A model generated the notes under the pieces. It was not told the DNA's origin and did not search any database. It was given only the letters and a program-made list of their open reading frames with translations. This document shows, piece by piece, positions 16,755 to 25,181 of a stretch of DNA of 30,461 nucleotides. The position numbers and the translations under genes were made by a program. Origin of the DNA: JACMQX01 sp044225675 (GTDB taxonomy: Bacteria > Pseudomonadota > Gammaproteobacteria > Burkholderiales > Burkholderiaceae_C); assembly GCA_044225675.1 (NCBI GenBank), contig JBGAIH010000044.1, forward strand, positions 1 through 30,461, written 5' to 3'. How positions within the stretch are numbered: the stretch's first letter is position 1; the number at the start of each line of letters is the position of its first letter.

Positions 16755-18509
16755 GTGGACGGGTTCGACGAGCAACGACGGTTGCAGAAGCTGGAGCTGA
16801 CCAGCATTCAGAGCACGACTCGCACGGTCACGATCGGCCTGGTTGCTTTCCTGTTCATCGTCCTCACGCTGTTCCACCGTGAGGTGCCGCCTGAACGTCT
16901 GGTGCCCTGGGGCGTGGTGTCCATCGCATTCGTATTCGTGCGTCTTTGGCTGATCCGCAAGCGCGATGACCAGGGCCAGATGGACACGCCGCAGGAGTTG
17001 CTCAGGTGGCGCCAGATGGTCATGGTGCTCTCGGTCATGGTCGGAGGCCTGGTCGGGAGCTTGGCGTGGGTGGCCTTCCCCTGGGTGGACCTGCCTGGAC
17101 AGATCATCCTGACGTTCATGGCGCTGAGCGTCTGCCGCTCGGCCACCTACAACCTGTCGGACATGCCGCTGGCCTTGTTCCTGCTGCGCGTCGCGGCCAT
17201 TGCACCCTTTGTCGTCGCCTGGCACGTGATGCCCTCACCGTACCAGAGCTTCGCACCGGCCCTGCTCGTCTTCGCCGTCCTGTTCTGGGGAATGTACGCC
17301 CGCAACTATGGCCGGGCCGAACGCGACAAATGGTCGCTGGTGGTTCGCAATGAGCAACTGGCCCAGGAACTGACGCGCCGCAATGCGGAACTCCAGGCAT
17401 CCGACGCCACCAAGAACCGCCTGTTCGCCGTTGCCGGCCACGACCTGCGCCAACCTGTGCATGCGATCGGGCTGACGGTCGAGCAGCTCCGGCAGGACCT
17501 CGCCCCCGCGATCTTCAGGGAGCACGTGAACCGGCTGCGCCAGGCCTCCTACCTGGCGTCCGACATGCTGCAGGACCTGATGGACTTCAGCAATCTGGAA
17601 CGCTCGGACTTCGTCGCCCGGCACGAGCCCATCGCACTGGGACCGTTGATCGAGCAGGTCCGCCAGAGCCTGGACGCGGTTGCGCGCGCCAAGCGGCTGC
17701 AGTTGCACATCTCGCCTGCAGCGCAGAACCTGGCCGTGCGTTCAGACCAGAACCTGCTGCGCCGCATCCTCCTGAATCTCGTGAGCAATGCCATCAAGTA
17801 CACCTCGACCGGCTCCGTCACCATCACCTGCGAGTCCGAGGGCTCCGAAGTGGCCATCCGCGTGTGCGACACCGGTATCGGCATCCCGCCGCAGCATCTC
17901 AAGGATGTCTTCGATGACTACGTGCGAGTCGGCGGCGACCAGCGAAAGGATGATGGCCTGGGACTGGGGCTGTCGGTCGTGCGGCGTGCGGCCGACCTGC
18001 TCGGACACCGGCTGTCGCTGACGTCGACGCCCGGCGTCGGCTCCGTATTCGAGGTCCGGGCCGAGGCAGCAGGGATGCCCGCACTCGAGACGCAACCGGC
18101 ACCTCTGTCGTGGACCCAGACCCACGGCGAGGTGGTGCTGGTCGTGGAGGACGACGAATACGCCCGCGAGGCCTTGCGCGGCCTGCTGGCGCAATGGGGC
18201 TTCGTGCCGGCTGCGGCTGCGTCCGCGCGTGAGGCACTGGACAAGCTCGGGCCAAGCCAGCGCCCGGCGATGATCATCACCGACTACCAGCTGTCGGCCA
18301 ACGAGGACGGCTTCGACTGCATCGGCCTGGTGCGCAACTCGACGGGGGATCTGCGGCTGCCGGCGCTGCTGATGACGGGCGACATCAGCCCCTCGATCAA
18401 GCCCCGCGCTGCAGCCGCAGGGGTGAGCGTGGCGCACAAGCCGATCCCGCCGCCGATGCTTCGCCAGCGCATCCAGGCACTGCTGGCTGGCACGCCCCAG
18501 GAAGCCTGA
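16755..18509 (+). CDS. Membrane hybrid sensor histidine kinase with C-terminal receiver domain
   Basis: A 584-residue protein, starting at GTG 16755 with AAAGGGG seven bases upstream. Residues about 25-195 hold roughly six hydrophobic segments and no large periplasmic domain, so the sensor is probably the membrane region itself. A short coiled coil leads to the dimerisation/phosphoacceptor domain, with GHDLRQPVHAIG and phospho-His at residue 229. The ATPase domain follows, with N-box NLVSNAIKYTSTG, DTGIGIP and DGLGLGLSVV. The C-terminal receiver has an acidic pocket (VVEDDE), phospho-acceptor Asp510 in TDYQLS, and a conserved Lys in AHKPIP. There is no Hpt or output domain and no obvious partner regulator nearby. 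The stimulus and target are unknown. It is transcribed towards fliA and convergent with it. Confidence 0.9.
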   Translation: MDGFDEQRRLQKLELTSIQSTTRTVTIGLVAFLFIVLTLFHREVPPERLVPWGVVSIAFVFVRLWLIRKRDDQGQMDTPQELLRWRQMVMVLSVMVGGLVGSLAWVAFPWVDLPGQIILTFMALSVCRSATYNLSDMPLALFLLRVAAIAPFVVAWHVMPSPYQSFAPALLVFAVLFWGMYARNYGRAERDKWSLVVRNEQLAQELTRRNAELQASDATKNRLFAVAGHDLRQPVHAIGLTVEQLRQDLAPAIFREHVNRLRQASYLASDMLQDLMDFSNLERSDFVARHEPIALGPLIEQVRQSLDAVARAKRLQLHISPAAQNLAVRSDQNLLRRILLNLVSNAIKYTSTGSVTITCESEGSEVAIRVCDTGIGIPPQHLKDVFDDYVRVGGDQRKDDGLGLGLSVVRRAADLLGHRLSLTSTPGVGSVFEVRAEAAGMPALETQPAPLSWTQTHGEVVLVVEDDEYAREALRGLLAQWGFVPAAAASAREALDKLGPSQRPAMIITDYQLSANEDGFDCIGLVRNSTGDLRLPALLMTGDISPSIKPRAAAAGVSVAHKPIPPPMLRQRIQALLAGTPQEA

Positions 18510-18527
18510 GGCAAGGCCCCGGCCTCA
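18507..18527. terminator. Candidate shared hairpin between convergent kinase and fliA genes
   Basis: TGAGGC (18507-18512) pairs with GCCTCA (18522-18527) around a nine-base loop. It overlaps the kinase stop codon in the 22-bp gap between two convergent stops. No T-tract is present on either side, so it may only be a weak bidirectional terminator. Confidence 0.3.
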
Positions 18528-18531
18528 CCGT

Positions 18532-19248
18532 TCAGTAGTCGCGCATCCGCGCCCGCAGCCGCGCCACGGACTGGCTGTGCAGCTGGCACACGCGCGACTC
18601 GGTCACGCCGAGCACGGCGGCGATCTCCTTGAGGTTCATGTCGTGCTCGTAGTACATGCTCATGACATACTGCTCGCGCTCGGGCAGGTCGCCGATGGCC
18701 GCCACCAGCGCTTCGCGAAAGCGCCGGTCGGCCAGCTGCGCGGCCGGGTCGGTGCGCTCGTCCACCGGGGTGTGGCGGTCCAGGTAATGGGTCTCGCCCT
18801 CGGCCGGCTCGTAGTCGTCGGTGTAGACGAGCTGGGCGCCGCGCACGTCCATCAGCATCTCGTGATAGTCCGCAAGCGACAGCGCCATGTGGGCGGCAAT
18901 CTCGGCATCGGTCGGCGCGCGCTTGAGGCTGTGCTCCAGCGCCTGCACCGCGCCGGCGATGTCGCGCTGATTCTTGCGCACCGAACGCGGCACCCAGTCG
19001 GTGCCGCGCAGTTCGTCGAGCATCGCGCCGCGCACGCGCTGCATCGCGAAGGTCTCGAACTGCGCGCCGTGGCCGGCCTCGTAGCGCTGCATCGCCTCCA
19101 TCAGGCCCATCACGCCGGCCTGGATGAGGTCGTCGAGCTCGACGTTGGCGGGCAGACGGCCGATCATCTTGACGGCCGTGCGCCGCACCATGGGCAGGTA
19201 GCTCTCGATGCTGTTCTGGGCGCTCAGGGTACCTTTGGCGGTGTACAT
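18532..19248 (-). CDS. fliA: Flagellar sigma factor FliA (sigma-28)
   Basis: FliA directs RNA polymerase to late flagellar promoters and is inhibited by FlgM. The ATG at 19248 has AAGGA eight bases upstream and gives 238 residues, the family length. Region 2 includes ELDDLIQAGVMGLMEAMQRY and FETFAMQRVRGAMLDELR. Region 3 follows with VRKNQRDIAGAVQALEHSL. Region 4 has LPEREQYVMSMYYEHDMNLK and the recognition helix EIAAVLGVTESRVCQLHSQ. It is the last gene of the flhBAFG-fliA cluster, 19 bases after flhG. Late-promoter candidates in this window match its known specificity. Confidence 0.96.
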   Translation of the reverse strand: MYTAKGTLSAQNSIESYLPMVRRTAVKMIGRLPANVELDDLIQAGVMGLMEAMQRYEAGHGAQFETFAMQRVRGAMLDELRGTDWVPRSVRKNQRDIAGAVQALEHSLKRAPTDAEIAAHMALSLADYHEMLMDVRGAQLVYTDDYEPAEGETHYLDRHTPVDERTDPAAQLADRRFREALVAAIGDLPEREQYVMSMYYEHDMNLKEIAAVLGVTESRVCQLHSQSVARLRARMRDY

Positions 19249-19267
19249 GGCAGGAATCCTTGGGAAG

Positions 19268-20026
19268 TCAGTCCGGCGAGCCGGAACGGGGAAAACGGGA
19301 GGCGAAGGCCAGCAGCGCGGCGGCCAGCGTGGCGCGCTCCGCCGGCTGCGGCGCGCCGGCCGCCGGCAGGCTGCCCGCATGCACGACCTCGGCGCCGAGG
19401 AAATGCGCCACCGCATCGGCAAAGCGCGCGTGGGCCTGGCGGGCCGCCTCGGCGCCGGCGTGGCCCTGGGTGACGAGCGTGAAGCGCCGGTAGCCAAAGC
19501 CTTCGGCCAGCTGCTTGACGGTGGCGTAGGCCCCCACCGTGTGGCGGTCGCCGGCCTGCAGCGCGACCACCGGCGCCGTGCGTGCCGGCGCGGCCAGGCA
19601 GGCCAGCTCGGCCGGCGGCATCACCAGCATCAGCGCATCGAAGCCGTGCGACAGGCGGGCAAAGCCGCCGAACAATTGGTGCGGCGCGGCCCCCGACGCC
19701 ACGAAGGCCTCGACGCCGCGTTCGGCGCGCAGCACGTGCACGCCGTCGGCCGTGGCCTGCGCGACGGCGTCGAAGCCCTGGCCGCCCGACAGCATGTCCA
19801 GCAGGTCGCGGCGCGGCTGGCCGAGGCCGAAGGCGCGCGTGAGCATGCCGTCGCCGACGGCGTCCAGCACCACCGGCCGCGAGCCCGCAGCCCGCAGCGA
19901 TTGCACCAGCTGCGCCACCCAGGCGACGCCGTCGCCCGGCTCCACCGGCAGGGCCAGCAGCGCCAGCGCATCGGCCGCCGCCTGGGCGCGCAGGCCGGCC
20001 GCCTGATCGAGTCCGCCATCAAGCAT
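19268..20026 (-). CDS. flhG: FlhG-like (FleN/MinD-type) flagellar number regulator, P-loop not recognisable
   Basis: FlhG proteins are MinD-like ATPases that limit flagellar number and act with FlhF. The ATG at 20026 overlaps the end of flhF by eight bases and gives 252 residues; a GTG at 20050 is an alternative. Position between flhF and fliA is the usual one. The sequence SRPVVLDAVGDGMLTRAFGL followed by RRDLLDMLSGG aligns with the MinD-type VLLLDADLG...NVDVLLGL and DLLxVL segments. The expected GKGGVGKT near the N-terminus is absent, replaced by LALPVEPGDGVAW, and the catalytic-type Asp context is altered. It may bind nucleotide poorly or not at all. The family assignment rests mostly on synteny. 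Confidence 0.75.
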   Translation of the reverse strand: MLDGGLDQAAGLRAQAAADALALLALPVEPGDGVAWVAQLVQSLRAAGSRPVVLDAVGDGMLTRAFGLGQPRRDLLDMLSGGQGFDAVAQATADGVHVLRAERGVEAFVASGAAPHQLFGGFARLSHGFDALMLVMPPAELACLAAPARTAPVVALQAGDRHTVGAYATVKQLAEGFGYRRFTLVTQGHAGAEAARQAHARFADAVAHFLGAEVVHAGSLPAAGAPQPAERATLAAALLAFASRFPRSGSPD

Positions 20027-21644
20027 GGCGCACCTGTGCAGCGTTCGCACCGCGCGCGGGCGCGGCCGGCGGGGCGGTGAGCATGAGCGCGATGTCCGCG
20101 TCGCCCTGCGTGAAGACCGAGGTCGCCTGCTTCATCAGCGCCTTCTGCACCAGCAGCTGCGCCCTCGCGCCGTGCCAGTCTTCCGGCACGCGCTGGCCGG
20201 TGGCGATGCCATCGACCACGAGCTGGTGGCGGATCACCGTGTCGACCACGCCGCCGCATTTGACGGCTTCGTCGAGCTTGGAGATGACGCAGCGCATGCC
20301 GGGCCCGGCGCCGTAGGCCTGCACGGTTTCCTCCAGCGTCTCGGCCTGGGCGCTTGCGTTGAGCACCAGCAGGCGCTGCAGGCGGCCGGCGGGCAAGGCC
20401 GCGAACAGCTCGGCCAGGCGCGGGTCGCGCTGGCCGACGCCGACGGTGTCGACCAGCACGAGCTTCTTCTTGTCGAGCAGGCCCAGCAGGTCGCCGAGCG
20501 AGGCGCTGTCGCGCGCCGTATGCACGGGAATGCCGAGCAGCCGACCGAAGGCGCGCAGCTGGTCCGATGCGCCCATGCGGTAGGTGTCCACCGTGATCAG
20601 GCCGACCGAGGCCGCGCCGTGCAGGCGCGCGAAATGCGCCGCGATCTTGGCGCAGGTCGTGGTCTTGCCCACGCCCGTGGGCCCGACCACGGCAAAGGTG
20701 CCGCCAGCCTGCGCGATCGACTCGGCGCCGGCGCAGCGCAGATTGCGCGCCAGCGCCTCCAGCAGCCACCACTCGGCGCGGCTGTCCTCGCTGCCCTCGG
20801 GCAGGTGGTGCACGATCTGGCGCGCCAGCGCCGGCGAGAAGCCGTTGCCGATCATCAGACGCAGCAGCTGCGTCTGCGCCGGATTGCGGCGCACCGCATC
20901 GAACCACGACATGCTGGCCAGCTGCGAGGCGATCATGCCGCGCATGGACTTGAGCTCCTGCAGCAGGTCCACCCCGGCGGGCTGTGCCGTGCCCAGCTCC
21001 TCGCGCAGGGCCTGCGCGGCAAAGCGGCCCGGCTCGGCCGGCAGTGCAGCCACACCGGCGGGCAGGCGCTGCGCGGCAGGCGCAGCACCTTCGGCGCCGG
21101 CACGGCGCGACGCCAGGCGCGCTGCAGCCGCCTGCGTGGCGGCCTGGGCGGCCGAGGCATGCGACGCCTGGCTCTCCAGCGTGCCGACGGGCGTTGCCGG
21201 CTCGACCAGCGCGGACGGCTGGGCCTGCGCCGCCTCGCGCGCCAGTTCGGCGTCGCGCCGCTGGCGCTCGCGCACGAACTGCTGGAACGACAGCGTGCTC
21301 ATCGGCGGCGCCGGCTCCGCAGCGGCGCGGGAGGGCACAGCGACTCCCAGCGAGGCGCCAGCGGGCGCGGCACTCGCGGCAGCGGTGCGTGCAGGCGAGG
21401 CATTCGCGTGGGCGGCGCCTGCATGCGCCATGAGCTCGTCATGCAAGGACGCCCGCGAAGGCGCCGGCAAAGGCGCCGGCGCGGGCAGCTCGCTTGCGGG
21501 AATTTCAGCACCCGCCATCGCCAGGATCTCGACGCCCCCGGGAATGGGCCGATTGGACAGCACGACCGTCTGGTCGCCCCAGACGCCGCGCGCCTGCGCG
21601 ATGGCCTCGCGGGCGTTCTTGCCGACAAACCGTTTGACGTTCAT
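20019..21644 (-). CDS. flhF: Signal-recognition-particle-type GTPase FlhF
   Basis: FlhF is an SRP-family GTPase that sets flagellar position and number, usually at the pole. The 541-residue product starts with the conserved basic B-domain segment (MNVKRFVGKNAREAIAQAR). A long Ala/Pro/Gln-rich linker follows to about residue 220, then the N-domain (DLLQELKSMRGMI). The G-domain has G1 GPTGVGKTTTCAKIA at about 318-332, DTYRMGASDQLRAF, the G3-type DTVGVGQRD and G4 SKLDEAVKCG. Its ATG overlaps the flhA stop by four bases (ATGA). The linker is longer than in many homologues. Confidence 0.95.
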   Translation of the reverse strand: MNVKRFVGKNAREAIAQARGVWGDQTVVLSNRPIPGGVEILAMAGAEIPASELPAPAPLPAPSRASLHDELMAHAGAAHANASPARTAAASAAPAGASLGVAVPSRAAAEPAPPMSTLSFQQFVRERQRRDAELAREAAQAQPSALVEPATPVGTLESQASHASAAQAATQAAAARLASRRAGAEGAAPAAQRLPAGVAALPAEPGRFAAQALREELGTAQPAGVDLLQELKSMRGMIASQLASMSWFDAVRRNPAQTQLLRLMIGNGFSPALARQIVHHLPEGSEDSRAEWWLLEALARNLRCAGAESIAQAGGTFAVVGPTGVGKTTTCAKIAAHFARLHGAASVGLITVDTYRMGASDQLRAFGRLLGIPVHTARDSASLGDLLGLLDKKKLVLVDTVGVGQRDPRLAELFAALPAGRLQRLLVLNASAQAETLEETVQAYGAGPGMRCVISKLDEAVKCGGVVDTVIRHQLVVDGIATGQRVPEDWHGARAQLLVQKALMKQATSVFTQGDADIALMLTAPPAAPARGANAAQVRHA

Positions 21645-23767
21645 GAGGAGGCTCCGATGACGCGATTGACCTGGATGGAATGGGTGCGCGGGATTTCAGA
21701 ATGCGCGAGCACGCGCAGACGCGGTGCGCGCCGCTTGAGAAGGCGTGCCATGGGGGCACGGATGAGATCGGGAACGAGCAGGCAGGCGGGCAGGCCCGCT
21801 TCCTCCTGCAGGCGCGCCGCGTCCACGGCCTGGCCGACCACCAGCTCGCTGATGCCCGGATCGAGCGGTGCCTGGGACTGCGGCGACAGCGCCTGCACCA
21901 GCACCTGCTCCAGGCCCGGCTCGATGGCCATCACCGAAAGCTCGCGCACCGGACCGAACAGGTCCTGCACGATCGCGGCCGACAGGCCGATGCGCAGCTC
22001 GCGCGTCAGGGCCGCGGGGTCGGTGACGGTGCCGCCATGCTCGGCCAGCATCTCCAGGATGCCGCGCAGGTCGCGGATGTGGACCGACTCGTCCAGCAGG
22101 TTGCGTAGCACCTTCTGCAGCACTGGCAGCGGCACGATCTTGGGCACGGTCTCGTCGACCAGCGCGGGCGCGTACTTGCGGGTGTGGTCCAGCAGGTCCT
22201 GCACCTCGCCGCGGCCGAGCAGCGCAGCGGCCTGGCTCTGCATCACGTGGTTCAGGTGGGTGGCGATCACGGTGGCGGCATCGACCACGGTGTAGCCGGC
22301 GGCCTGGGCCTGCTCGCGCGTGCGCGCCTCGATCCAGGTGGCCTGCAGGCCGAAGGCCGGATCGGTGGTCTGGGTACCGGCCAGCGGCACCTTGATGTGG
22401 CCGGGATTGATGGCCAGGTACATGCCGCTGAAGGCCTGGCCCTCGCCCGCCACCACGCCGCGCAGCAGGATGCGGTAGTGGGCCGGATGCAGCTCGAGGT
22501 TGTCGCGGATGTGCACGGCCGGCGGCAGGAAGCCGACGTCGAGCGCGAACTTGCGGCGCACGCCCTTGATGCGGCTGAGCAGGTCGCCGCCCTGGTTCTT
22601 GTCCACCAGCGCGATCAGGCGAAAGCCCACCTCCAGCCCGAGCGGGTCGACCGGCGTGACGTCTTCCCAGCTCGCTTCGCCGTCGGGGTTGGCGGCGCGC
22701 ACGGCAGGTTCGGGCGGGGGCGCGGGACGCGCGGCGATCTTCGCCAGCACCCAGGCCCCCCAGCCGCAGGTCGCCGCGAGAATCAGGAAGGGGATGTGCG
22801 GCATGCCGGGGATCACGCCCAGCAGGCCCAGCACGCCGGCCGTGAGCGCGAGCGCCTTGGGGATCGAGAACAGCTGCCCGGCGATCTGGCGGCCGATGTC
22901 CTCCTCGCCCACGCGCGAGACGATCAGGCCGGCGGCCACCGAAATCACCAGCGCCGGCACCTGCGCCACCAGGCCGTCGCCGATGGCCAGCAGCACGTAG
23001 TTGTTGATCGCCGTCTCCAGCGCCAGGCCGTGCTGCAGCATGCCGATGGCCAGGCCGCCGATGATGTTGATGAACAGGATCATGATGCCGGCGATCGCGT
23101 CGCCGCGCACGAACTTGGACGCGCCGTCCATCGAGCCGTAGAACTCGGCCTCCTGCGTCACCTCCAGGCGGCGGCGGCGCGCTTCCTTCTCGTCGATGCT
23201 GCCGGCCGCCATGTCGGCGTCGATGGCCATCTGCTTGCCGGGCATGGCATCGAGCGCAAAGCGCGCCGACACCTCGGCGATGCGGCCCGCGCCCTTGGTG
23301 ATGACCACGAAGTTGATGATGGTGAGAATCGCGAACACCACGATGCCCACGGCGAAGCTGCCGCCGATGAGCACGTGCGCGAACGACTCGATCACCTGGC
23401 CGGCCGCGCCGGTGCCGGTGTGGCCGTAGAGCAGCACGGCGCGCGTGGACGCGACGTTGAGCGACAGGCGCAGCAGCGTGGTGACCAGCAGCACGCCGGG
23501 AAAGCTCGAGAAGTCGAGCGTGCGGCGCGTGTAGGCGGCCACCATCAGCACCACCAGCGAGGTCGCGATGTTGAACGAGAACAGCAGGTCCAGCACGAAG
23601 GCTGGCAGCGGCACCAGCATCATGGCCAGGATGACCACGATCAGCAGCGGCGCACCGAGCGCGCGCAGCGCCGGCGTGAGCCCCGCCAGCGACAGGCGGC
23701 CGCCCGCCAGGGCCGGCGCCGCGCCCTGCGGCGCGGCGGAGGTGGTGGTCACGAGGCCCGTGCTCAT
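21641..23767 (-). CDS. flhA: Flagellar type III export gate protein FlhA
   Basis: FlhA is the large inner-membrane component of the export gate, whose cytoplasmic ring receives substrate-chaperone complexes. The 708-residue product has about eight hydrophobic segments in the first 330 residues. The FHIPEP family signature runs from about 155 to 180 (RIAEVSARFALDAMPGKQM), followed by the acidic ADMAAGSIDEKEA loop. The large cytoplasmic domain includes GLEVGFRLIALVD and the late LRDLRGILEMLAEH region. Its ATG overlaps the flhB stop by four bases, and its own stop overlaps flhF. Confidence 0.97.
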   Translation of the reverse strand: MSTGLVTTTSAAPQGAAPALAGGRLSLAGLTPALRALGAPLLIVVILAMMLVPLPAFVLDLLFSFNIATSLVVLMVAAYTRRTLDFSSFPGVLLVTTLLRLSLNVASTRAVLLYGHTGTGAAGQVIESFAHVLIGGSFAVGIVVFAILTIINFVVITKGAGRIAEVSARFALDAMPGKQMAIDADMAAGSIDEKEARRRRLEVTQEAEFYGSMDGASKFVRGDAIAGIMILFINIIGGLAIGMLQHGLALETAINNYVLLAIGDGLVAQVPALVISVAAGLIVSRVGEEDIGRQIAGQLFSIPKALALTAGVLGLLGVIPGMPHIPFLILAATCGWGAWVLAKIAARPAPPPEPAVRAANPDGEASWEDVTPVDPLGLEVGFRLIALVDKNQGGDLLSRIKGVRRKFALDVGFLPPAVHIRDNLELHPAHYRILLRGVVAGEGQAFSGMYLAINPGHIKVPLAGTQTTDPAFGLQATWIEARTREQAQAAGYTVVDAATVIATHLNHVMQSQAAALLGRGEVQDLLDHTRKYAPALVDETVPKIVPLPVLQKVLRNLLDESVHIRDLRGILEMLAEHGGTVTDPAALTRELRIGLSAAIVQDLFGPVRELSVMAIEPGLEQVLVQALSPQSQAPLDPGISELVVGQAVDAARLQEEAGLPACLLVPDLIRAPMARLLKRRAPRLRVLAHSEIPRTHSIQVNRVIGASS

Positions 23768-24936
23768 GCGGCGGCTCCGGCGGCCCCGGCTTCGCTGCCG
23801 GCACGCAGTTCATCTTCCAGCGGATCGAGTCCGGGGGGCAGCTCGATCTGCGGCTCGGGCGGCGGGCGCACGGCGGTGCGCAACCGGTAGACCCAGGCCA
23901 GCACCTGGGCCACGGCCGAATAGAGCGCAACGGGAATGTCGCGGTCGAGGTCGCCATGGCGGTACAGCGCACGGGCCAGCGGCGGCGCCTCCAGCACCGG
24001 CACCTGCGCGGCCGCCGCGACTTCGCGGATCTTGAACGCGAGCAGGTCCTTGCCGAGCGCCACGATGCGCGGCGCGCCCATGCGCGTCTCGTCGTACTGC
24101 AGGGCCACGGCGTAATGGGTCGGGTTGGTCACGACCACGCTGGCCTTCGGCACGGCCGACAGCATGCGGCCGCGCGCCATCTCGCGCTGGCGCTGGCGCC
24201 GGATGCCCTTGACGTGCGGGTCGCCCTCGGATTCCTTGTTCTCCTGCTTGGCTTCCTCCAGCGTCATCTTGAGTTCGGAGCGGTGGCGGAAGATCTGCAG
24301 CGGCACGTCGGCGGCCGCCGAGGCCACGCACACGCCGGCCAGCAGACCCAGGCCCGCAGCGATCCAGCCGAAGCCGGCCGACAGGGCATCCACCAGCGGC
24401 AGGCGCGACAGCGCGTCGAGTTCCGGCGCATGGTCGATCACGTAGTAGCCGGCGCAGCCGAGCAGCGCGCCGGCCAGGCCCGCCAGGCGCAGCTGGCTGA
24501 GCACCTGGCGCCAGGCGAACAGCCGGCCCAGCGCGGCCAGCGGGTCGATGCGGTCAAAGCGCGGCTCAAGCGCCTTGAGCGTGAAGTTCCAGCCGCCCAC
24601 CGCCAGCGTGGTCGCCGCCATCAGCGCTGCGAGCGCAGCTGTCAGCGGCACCAGGGTGCCCAGGCCGTGCAGGCTCATGGCCGACAGGCGCGGCAGCAGC
24701 AGCGCGGAGTCGAGCGCGGCGGCCTGGTCGAAGCGCAGGCCGGCCGTCAGCATCTGCAGTGCGCGCGATGCGATCCACGGGCCGAGCCCCACCAGCAGCG
24801 ACAGCAGGGCGCCGATGGCCGCCAGATGCACCAGATCGCGCGAGCGCGCCAGCTGGCCGTCCTCGCGGGCCTGCTGCAGGCGCCGCTCGGACGCGGGCAA
24901 CTGCCGGTCTTCCTTGCTGGTTTCGGAGGCGGACAT
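23764..24936 (-). CDS. flhB: Flagellar type III export switch protein FlhB
   Basis: FlhB is an inner-membrane export protein that switches substrate specificity from hook to filament by self-cleavage. The 390-residue product opens with the conserved TSKEDRQLPASERRLQQARE segment, followed by four hydrophobic segments up to about residue 215. The autocleavage site NPTH is at residues 271-274, close to the family position, followed by YAVALQYDETRMGAP. The C-terminus is Pro-rich (RPPPEPQIELPPGLDPL). It is the first gene of the flhBAFG-fliA operon. A candidate class II promoter lies 33-73 bases upstream. Confidence 0.96.
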   Translation of the reverse strand: MSASETSKEDRQLPASERRLQQAREDGQLARSRDLVHLAAIGALLSLLVGLGPWIASRALQMLTAGLRFDQAAALDSALLLPRLSAMSLHGLGTLVPLTAALAALMAATTLAVGGWNFTLKALEPRFDRIDPLAALGRLFAWRQVLSQLRLAGLAGALLGCAGYYVIDHAPELDALSRLPLVDALSAGFGWIAAGLGLLAGVCVASAAADVPLQIFRHRSELKMTLEEAKQENKESEGDPHVKGIRRQRQREMARGRMLSAVPKASVVVTNPTHYAVALQYDETRMGAPRIVALGKDLLAFKIREVAAAAQVPVLEAPPLARALYRHGDLDRDIPVALYSAVAQVLAWVYRLRTAVRPPPEPQIELPPGLDPLEDELRAGSEAGAAGAAA

Positions 24937-24968
24937 GGAGGCGGAGTCTCTTGAAGAAGTACACCTCC

Positions 24969-25009
24969 ATTGTTTTGCGCGCGCGGAAAACTTAAAGCCG
25001 GAAGAGCGG
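24969..25009 (-). promoter_or_regulatory. Candidate class II flhB promoter with FlhDC-like half-site
   Basis: On the minus strand, TTTAAG (24991-24996) and AACAAT (24969-24974) are 16 bases apart, the same spacing as at flgB. The core CGGCTTTAAGTTTTCCG nearly repeats the flgB motif. The overlapping complement AAAGCCGGAAGAGCGG (24994-25009) resembles an FlhDC half-box. This is resemblance only. Confidence 0.45.
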
Positions 25010-25062
25010 GTGAAACCCCCCTCAAATCCCGGCCTGCTTCACGGCGGGTACGCACGTCGAGT

Positions 25063-25114
25063 ATGCGCGCCGGGCATGCGCGCCGGGCATGCGCGCCGGG
25101 TATGTGCCCCGGGT
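25063..25114. repeat. 13-bp tandem repeat upstream of flhB
   Basis: ATGCGCGCCGGGC occurs at 25063-25075, 25076-25088 and, with the last base changed, at 25089-25101. A degraded copy follows at 25102-25114 and an isolated related copy lies at 25142-25154. It lies in the 245-bp gap between the cheZ stop and the flhB start, with no gene in it. Confidence 0.75.
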
Positions 25115-25156
25115 GCGGACACCGGGACACGCACGCCCGGCATGCGATCCGGGCAC

Positions 25157-25175
25157 GCGGGCCGTCACGGCCCGC
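25157..25175 (-). terminator. Candidate hairpin terminator after cheZ
   Basis: GCGGGCC (25157-25163) and GGCCCGC (25169-25175) form a perfect 7-bp stem with a five-base loop, six bases past the cheZ stop. It could separate the motAB-cheYZ transcript from flhB. No T-tract follows, so an intrinsic terminator is not certain. Confidence 0.45.
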
Positions 25176-25181
25176 AGCCGC

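Noticed and set aside
20025..23890. Very long plus-strand frames opposite flhF and flhA
   Set aside because: Composition is Arg/His/Gln-rich with no domain, and the minus-strand genes are unambiguous.
24986..25000. Sigma-28 promoter before flhB (TTAAGTTT matches the -35 at 7 of 8)
   Set aside because: The position 11 bases downstream lacks any GCCGATAA-like -10, both here and at the matching flgB site, so a class II promoter reading fits better.
25063..25154. CRISPR-like array
   Set aside because: The 13-bp units are directly adjacent with no spacers and no cas genes are present.
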